A stretch of 44,453 nt of DNA from Bacteroidota bacterium (GTDB taxonomy: Bacteria > Bacteroidota > Bacteroidia > Cytophagales > Cyclobacteriaceae). The translations under genes were made by a program, and so were the position numbers. Below are positions 39,894 through 44,453 of this stretch, piece after piece. The DNA lies in assembly GCA_023412765.1 (NCBI GenBank), contig JAEZBX010000265.1, positions 1 to 44,453 on the forward strand, written 5' to 3'. The notes beneath the pieces were generated by a model. The model did not search any database and was not told where the DNA came from. It worked only from the letters and a program-made list of their open reading frames with translations. Position 1 is the first letter of the stretch. Each line of letters opens with the position of its first letter.

Positions 39894-41957
39894 TCACCAG
39901 ATCGAAACTCTGGCGCTATCCGGCCTGAACATTTGATCGCCTTCTTTAACGTCAAAGGCCTTATAAAAGGGCTCGAAATTGGACAGTGGTGCATTTGCCC
40001 TATACATTGCGGGAGCATGTGGGTCCGTTTGTACCTGAGTCCTGAGGAACTCATCTTTAAATTTCGTCCTCCAAATTGTGCCCCATGAGATAAAGAATCG
40101 TTGCTCAGGTGTCAGACCATCTATCAGGCCCGGTTTTCCATTATTCTTATAAAATCGTTGGAGCCCTTCGTATGCCATCACAATTCCACCCAGATCACCA
40201 ATGTTTTCGCCAAGCGTAAATTTGCCTTGGACAAACACATCGGGTAATGGCTCATATTTATCAAATTGCGCCGCGTAAGCGTCACCCTTTTGTTGGAATA
40301 AAGCAAGGTCTTTTTCAGCCCACCAATTTTTAAGGTTGCCATCAGCATCAAACTGACTTCCCTGGTCATCGAATCCATGTGAAATTTCGTGGCCGATCAC
40401 AGCGCCAATACCCCCATAGTTAACAGCTTCATCAGCCTTGAAATTATAGAATGGAGGTTGCAAAATACCGGCGGGAAAAACTATCTCATTAAACAGCGGA
40501 TTGTAGTAAGCATTTACCGTTTGAGGTGTCATCTCCCATTCCGTTTTATCCACCGGCTTACCTAATTTATCGACAAGTTCTTCCACCTGAAAACGAGTTG
40601 CATTAACAGCATTAGAAAAATATGATGCACTCTCAGGTGCTTTGTCAATTTTTAATTTTGAATAGTCCTTCCATTTATCAGGGTATCCAATTTTGACTGT
40701 AAACGTGCTCAATTTCTTAAGCGCCATTTCTTTCGTTGAGTCCGACATCCAGTCGAGGGTCTTTAGCCTGTCAGCGAATGCGAGTTTAATATTCTCAACC
40801 ATATCAAGTGCTTTCTGCTTAGCCTCCGGCGGAAAATTCTCATCGACATATAACTTACCGATTGCTTCACCTAAATAACCATCAGTTACGTCCAACACTC
40901 TCTTCCAACGAGGACGCATCTGTTCTGTACCTCTCAGATACTTGCTGTAAAATTCAAATGATTCTGAAACAAATGCATTGCTAAGGAACGGCGCAGAACC
41001 GCGAAGCAATGATGCGCGCAAATAAGTCTTGATATCATCGAGGTTCTTAGCTTTAATGATCCGTTCGGTTTCCTTAATAAATTCTGGCTCCATAACGATA
41101 AGGGTATCCTCTTTCACTTTAAGCTCGGCGAAGTATTTATTCCAATTTATTGTAGGAGCAAGTTGACCGAGTTCTGTACGAGTTTTTGGATTATACTGCT
41201 TTACAGGGTCTCGTCGATCTTCCTTACTGAGCATTTTTTTAGCGAGCTGTGTTTCTATATCCAGAACTTTAGCTGCATTTGATTTTGCTTTGGCATCGTC
41301 GACTCCCGTGAGCTTAAACAGGTTCGTTATGAACTGCGTGTATCTTTCACGCGTCTCTTTTGATTTTGCATCTTCCTTTAAATAATAATCACGTTCAGGA
41401 AGTCCAAGTCCTCCTGATGCAACATAGGCCGCCATCTTCTTGCTGTTCTTAAAATCAGGCATTACGCCAAATCCAAAGAAGGCACCTCCTCCTACTCCGT
41501 TCAAAACATCAGAGGCGAGGTAGTCCTGGATTTCGTTTTTGCTTTTGATGGCATCAATTCGTGCCATGTGAGGTTTCAAAGGCTCGATACCAGCTTTTTC
41601 CGCGAGCATCGAATCCATTGCTATGGAATAAAAATCGGCAGCCTTGCGCTGGTCTGTTCCTTCAGGGTACTTCTCCGTATTCTGACCCGCTGCCTTTAAA
41701 ACCTTTAACACCTGGTCGTTATTGAATTCCCGTAGTTCGTTGAATGAGCCCCATCGACCCTGGTCAGGTGGGATCGTTGCTTTCGCAATCCAACCACCAT
41801 TTACATACTTAAAAAAATCGTCCTGGGGACGAACGGTAGTATCAATGTTTTCGAGTGTAATCCCAATGCCGTCGGCATTCTCATCCGTTTTTTGTGATGC
41901 GCATGAGCTGATAAAAAGAGCTATCCCCGCTAATAAGGGGTATATTAGGTTTTTCAT
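39894..41957 (-). CDS. M13 family zinc metallopeptidase lipoprotein (PepO/neprilysin-like)
   Basis: A 687-residue oligopeptidase. ATG 41957 starts MKNLIYPLLAGIALFISSC, an SPII lipobox; an upstream ATG at 41996 is rejected. The body starts with DDFFKYVNGGWI, typical of M13. The zinc site is IGHEISHGFDDQG (about 522-534), with the third ligand in GENIGDLGGI (about 585). NAYYNPLFNEIVFPAGILQP precedes it (core NAYYNP, about 484). The C-terminal CxxW is represented by RVSIW without Cys. It should degrade short peptides in the periplasm or at the surface. Confidence 0.95.
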   Translation of the reverse strand: MKNLIYPLLAGIALFISSCASQKTDENADGIGITLENIDTTVRPQDDFFKYVNGGWIAKATIPPDQGRWGSFNELREFNNDQVLKVLKAAGQNTEKYPEGTDQRKAADFYSIAMDSMLAEKAGIEPLKPHMARIDAIKSKNEIQDYLASDVLNGVGGGAFFGFGVMPDFKNSKKMAAYVASGGLGLPERDYYLKEDAKSKETRERYTQFITNLFKLTGVDDAKAKSNAAKVLDIETQLAKKMLSKEDRRDPVKQYNPKTRTELGQLAPTINWNKYFAELKVKEDTLIVMEPEFIKETERIIKAKNLDDIKTYLRASLLRGSAPFLSNAFVSESFEFYSKYLRGTEQMRPRWKRVLDVTDGYLGEAIGKLYVDENFPPEAKQKALDMVENIKLAFADRLKTLDWMSDSTKEMALKKLSTFTVKIGYPDKWKDYSKLKIDKAPESASYFSNAVNATRFQVEELVDKLGKPVDKTEWEMTPQTVNAYYNPLFNEIVFPAGILQPPFYNFKADEAVNYGGIGAVIGHEISHGFDDQGSQFDADGNLKNWWAEKDLALFQQKGDAYAAQFDKYEPLPDVFVQGKFTLGENIGDLGGIVMAYEGLQRFYKNNGKPGLIDGLTPEQRFFISWGTIWRTKFKDEFLRTQVQTDPHAPAMYRANAPLSNFEPFYKAFDVKEGDQMFRPDSARVSIW

Positions 41958-41981
41958 AGTTAATGAGTTTGATGCAATATA

Positions 41982-42106
41982 ATAAGCTGACAGCATACAG
42001 CAATCAGCTGACAGCTTGCGTGTAGGTCTTACAGTACTTTGCGACGTTCATAGTGTGGCGAAATACCAATAAGCTGTTAGCTGAAAGCTGTTGGCTGACA
42101 GCTGAA
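41982..42106. repeat. Inverted pair of AGCTGWW heptamer arrays, locus H
   Basis: Right arm 42072-42106, plus strand: AGCTGTT, AGCTGAA, AGCTGTT, GGCTGAC, AGCTGAA. Left arm 42016-41982, minus strand: AGCTGTC, AGCTGAT, TGCTGTA, TGCTGTC, AGCTTAT. Five exact 7-base units lie in each arm, with the arms inverted around a 55-base spacer. It lies between divergent start codons (41957 and 42146), so promoters of both genes must lie in or beside it. Confidence 0.9.
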
Positions 42107-42145
42107 ATTTTTTCACAATATTGCAATATCTAAATCCGCTATCGT

Positions 42146-42844
42146 ATGAAAACAATTTGTACTCTTTTGTTAAGCATTTGCTTATCGACAGAAATCCTTG
42201 CACAGTGTAACTCTTTTTTTCCGATGAAGGAAAACGTGCGTTATGAATACGAAATGTATGATCGCAAGGAAAAATTGGCTACCAGAATGGCCCATACCTT
42301 TAAGAATATCAAGGGATCGGGTGATAACATGACCGCTACGATGATGCAGGAACTGTTCGACGCTAAGAAGGGAGAAAAAATTGCGACGTCCGACCTTCTC
42401 TGGAAGTGCGAAAACGGCATCCTTCACTTCGATATGACATCTATGAATCTGATGATGGACAACACTCAGCAAATGAATATGGGCGAATCGGGAATGTCGG
42501 TTGATGTCACAGGCGACCAACTCGATCTTCCCTCCGATCTTTCCGTGGGCCAAACATTAAGGGAGGTTTCTTACACCATCAAAATGACGATGGGTACCCT
42601 CCCTATCATGAACAGAACGTATCACATCAAGGACCGCAAAGTAGAATCCCAGGAAGATCTCACTACACCCGCGGGTAATTTCAATTGCTACAAAGTCACC
42701 TTCACAACCACTGACGACAAAGGCCGCAACGAAATAAGGTCAGCCATATGGTATGCAAAAGAAGCAGGCCTGGTTAAGTCTGAGAATTATGATGAAAAAG
42801 GGAAGATGACTGGAAGGCAGCTTCTGGTGAAAATCTCGAATTAG
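42146..42844 (+). CDS. Secreted TapB/DUF3108-like protein
   Basis: A 232-residue protein with signal peptide MKTICTLLLSICLSTEILAQ. The mature part begins CNSFFPMKENVRYEYEMYDRK and ends with the pattern TPAGNFNCYKVTFTTTDDKGR (core TPAGNFNCYK, about 176-185) and IWYAKEAGLVKSENYDEKG. This is characteristic of a family of secreted beta-rich proteins annotated as TapB or DUF3108-like. No activity is known to me. The TAG stop is at the edge of the left arm of repeat locus I. Confidence 0.75.
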   Translation: MKTICTLLLSICLSTEILAQCNSFFPMKENVRYEYEMYDRKEKLATRMAHTFKNIKGSGDNMTATMMQELFDAKKGEKIATSDLLWKCENGILHFDMTSMNLMMDNTQQMNMGESGMSVDVTGDQLDLPSDLSVGQTLREVSYTIKMTMGTLPIMNRTYHIKDRKVESQEDLTTPAGNFNCYKVTFTTTDDKGRNEIRSAIWYAKEAGLVKSENYDEKGKMTGRQLLVKISN

Positions 42845-43034
42845 TTATTAGTTAATAGTTATCCGTTATTAGTTAATCGTGGGTGTGGGATTTGGGTGTG
42901 GGAGTGCGCCAGATCCAAAGTAAATGCGCTTGCCTCAGGCTGCACCATCTTGATCACAACTGAGTCATCGCGATGGAATGATCTATCTAAGCCGCACGCT
43001 CTACTATTAACTGATAACTAATAACTGATAACGG
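42842..43034. repeat. Inverted pair of heptamer arrays, locus I
   Basis: The left arm 42842-42878 repeats AGTTATT/AGTTAAT words. The right arm 43003-43034, read on the other strand, gives CCGTTATCAGTTATTAGTTA and further units. It fills the gap between two convergent genes, and the TAG of the upstream gene is its first word. The spacer (125 bp) holds a direct repeat GGGTGTGGGA at 42880-42903 and no gene. Confidence 0.82.
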
Positions 43035-43037
43035 ACC

Positions 43038-44453
43038 TCACTCTTCCTTAAGCGCAACCGTCGGATTCAACGACGCTGCACGGAGAGCGAGGTAGCCCAC
43101 GCAGACCAGAGCTAAGACCAATTCGACAATAAAAGCATAGAGAAACACAAGCGGACTAATTGCTATACGATTGCTGTCCGGAATCTGACCAAGCCATTGA
43201 TCCATAAGCCACCAGGCTGCAGGCGTCGCGATGAGTAACGCAATAATCATCAAGCGAACATATTCTTTGTTCATCATCACATAAATGCCCGTCAGCGAAG
43301 CACCAAAAACTTTGCGTATACCAATCTCCTTCTTGCGTTGCTCGGCAGAATATGATACCAAACCTACAAGACCCATAACGGCGATAGTTATTGACAGCGC
43401 TGTGAAGACAAAAAACAATGCACCGAGTCTTTCCTCTACTGCGTATAATTTTTTCAAAGTTTCATCATAAAAAGTATATGAAAGTGGGATAGACTCGGCA
43501 AGTTGTTTCCAACGGCTTTCTATCTTGTTTAACACCGGCTGCAGTTGCTGCGCCTGATACCGGACTAACATTATACGGTCATCACGGTAGAGTCCGGAAT
43601 TCAGGTTTACGAAAATAACCGGCGAGGTGTCATTTCTAAGTGGCTGGATTTGGACATCGCGAACAACACCAATAATTTCCATTGCGCCGACATCATCGCC
43701 TACGTAACTCATTCTCTCCCCAATGGCATCATCAGGTGACAAACCTAGCATGCGACAAGTCGTTTCGGTGAGAACAACAGCGTCCTTGTCTGACGGACGA
43801 TCTTTTTCAAAACTTCTTCCAGCAAGGATTTTCATTTTAGAAGTTTCAAAAAATTCGTCACCAGCTTTAAACATATTGATGGAATACTTTGTGTCATCGC
43901 CTTCCCGCATAAAAATTTCTTCATACCCCTCTCTTATATCATTTGAAACTGACGCATTCACCACACCGGGATAATGCGAAACTTCCTCGCGAAAAGATTC
44001 CAGCTGTGGACCGAGTTTATCTGCATATCTGATTATCATCAGATTTTCGGTATCCATGCCAATGTCTTTCGTCTGGTAATAATTCAATTGTTGATATACG
44101 ATCAGCGTTGCGACCATTAGAATTATTGAAATCGCAAATTGGAAGACCACCAATGCATTTCTAAAGTTTCCGGACTTTAGGCTCACCGAAATCTTTCCCT
44201 TTAATACTTGCGCTGGCTGAAATGATGTCAGGTAAAATGAAGGATACAGTCCGGCCAGAAAACCGACTACAACTGGCACCAATAAAATTAAAATCCATGT
44301 GTAGTTGCCCGTGAAGCCAGTCAACGGAATTTGAATTCCGGCGATGGGCTGAATGATCAACCGAAGTATTTCCATTGCACCAAGTCCTAACAACATTGCT
44401 GCAAAGCTTATCAGGATATGTTCAATCTGAAATTGTGCGATCAGCGAACGTCT
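43038..44453 (-). CDS. MacB/FtsX-type ABC transporter permease, N-terminus cut by window edge
   Basis: C-terminal 471 residues of a large permease; the frame is open to the right edge (RRSLIAQFQIEHILISFAAM precedes the first internal Met). The first visible part is the end of one FtsX domain (LVPVVVGFLAGLYPSFYLT), then a transmembrane helix (FAISIILMVATLIVY) and a periplasmic MacB-like core domain with DAVVLTETTCRMLG. The second FtsX domain follows (ALSITIAVMGLVGLVSYSAEQRKKEIGIRKVFGAS; core RKKEIGIRKV), then two more helices. Full proteins of this type have about 800 residues. The ATPase and cargo are not in the window. Confidence 0.92.
   Translation of the reverse strand, partial: RRSLIAQFQIEHILISFAAMLLGLGAMEILRLIIQPIAGIQIPLTGFTGNYTWILILLVPVVVGFLAGLYPSFYLTSFQPAQVLKGKISVSLKSGNFRNALVVFQFAISIILMVATLIVYQQLNYYQTKDIGMDTENLMIIRYADKLGPQLESFREEVSHYPGVVNASVSNDIREGYEEIFMREGDDTKYSINMFKAGDEFFETSKMKILAGRSFEKDRPSDKDAVVLTETTCRMLGLSPDDAIGERMSYVGDDVGAMEIIGVVRDVQIQPLRNDTSPVIFVNLNSGLYRDDRIMLVRYQAQQLQPVLNKIESRWKQLAESIPLSYTFYDETLKKLYAVEERLGALFFVFTALSITIAVMGLVGLVSYSAEQRKKEIGIRKVFGASLTGIYVMMNKEYVRLMIIALLIATPAAWWLMDQWLGQIPDSNRIAISPLVFLYAFIVELVLALVCVGYLALRAASLNPTVALKEE

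Noticed and set aside
42118..42129. Perfect palindrome ATATTGCAATAT upstream of the TapB-like gene
   Set aside because: A 12-bp palindrome is expected about ten times by chance in a window of this size; nothing else supports an operator.

Overview
The window reads as chromosomal DNA of a Bacteroidota bacterium, most likely of the Cytophagales/Chryseolinea-Ohtaekwangia type. The reasons are a secreted subtilase with a type IX secretion C-terminal domain, many short SPII lipoproteins, a separate nuoC and nuoD, a THX ribosomal protein, a fused HAD phosphatase-phosphoglycerate dehydrogenase, A-rich translation starts with few Shine-Dalgarno sites, and a promoter close to the Bacteroidota TTTG/TAnnTTTG type. 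No phage, transposase, CRISPR array, tRNA or rRNA was recognised. Most of the window is ordinary core metabolism; the unusual material is in regulatory and intergenic DNA.

Layout: 1-4540 holds the minus-strand nuoABCDEF part of the respiratory complex I operon (nuoF runs off the left edge). 4649-5709 holds a DedA membrane protein and a doubtful small ORF. 5847-8537 is lutABC (lactate oxidation to pyruvate). 8637-12337 holds gyrA and a TPR protein. 12553-15691 has an outer-membrane-barrel-like protein without a normal start codon, and a COG3014/LpoB-like lipoprotein pair. 15825-18976 carries rpe, a type IX secreted subtilase and a lipoprotein. On the plus strand, 19072-23839 carries a degenerate TrpF paralogue, a sulfatase lipoprotein, a gamma-glutamyltransferase-family enzyme and a small secreted protein. 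24825-26717 is the fused serine-biosynthesis enzyme. 26854-31377 has small membrane/secreted proteins, a CinA-domain protein overlapping a Rieske-FAD oxidoreductase tail to tail, a lipid-kinase family protein and surE.

31586-39690 is a complete minus-strand tryptophan unit: THX gene, leader peptide, trpE, trpG, trpD, trpC, trpF, trpB, trpA, aroF. It supplies DAHP synthase at the shikimate entry and every step from chorismate to tryptophan. The leader at 39439-39495 encodes an 18-residue peptide with three consecutive Trp codons. It is followed by mutually exclusive antiterminator and terminator hairpins, i.e. a full ribosome-mediated attenuator, starting only 3 bp after the THX stop codon. 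39894-44453 holds an M13 metallopeptidase, a TapB/DUF3108-like secreted protein and a truncated MacB/FtsX-type permease.

The second notable system is a set of nine intergenic loci made of about five tandem 7- or 8-base words. The word differs at each locus, but the period does not. At several loci the array is present twice, as an inverted pair around a 55-170 bp spacer. At three trp junctions a single octamer array fills the junction, and at two of these it also encodes the stop codon of the upstream gene. I know of no description of such elements in this phylum; heptamer STRR sequences of filamentous cyanobacteria are the nearest analogy I can name.
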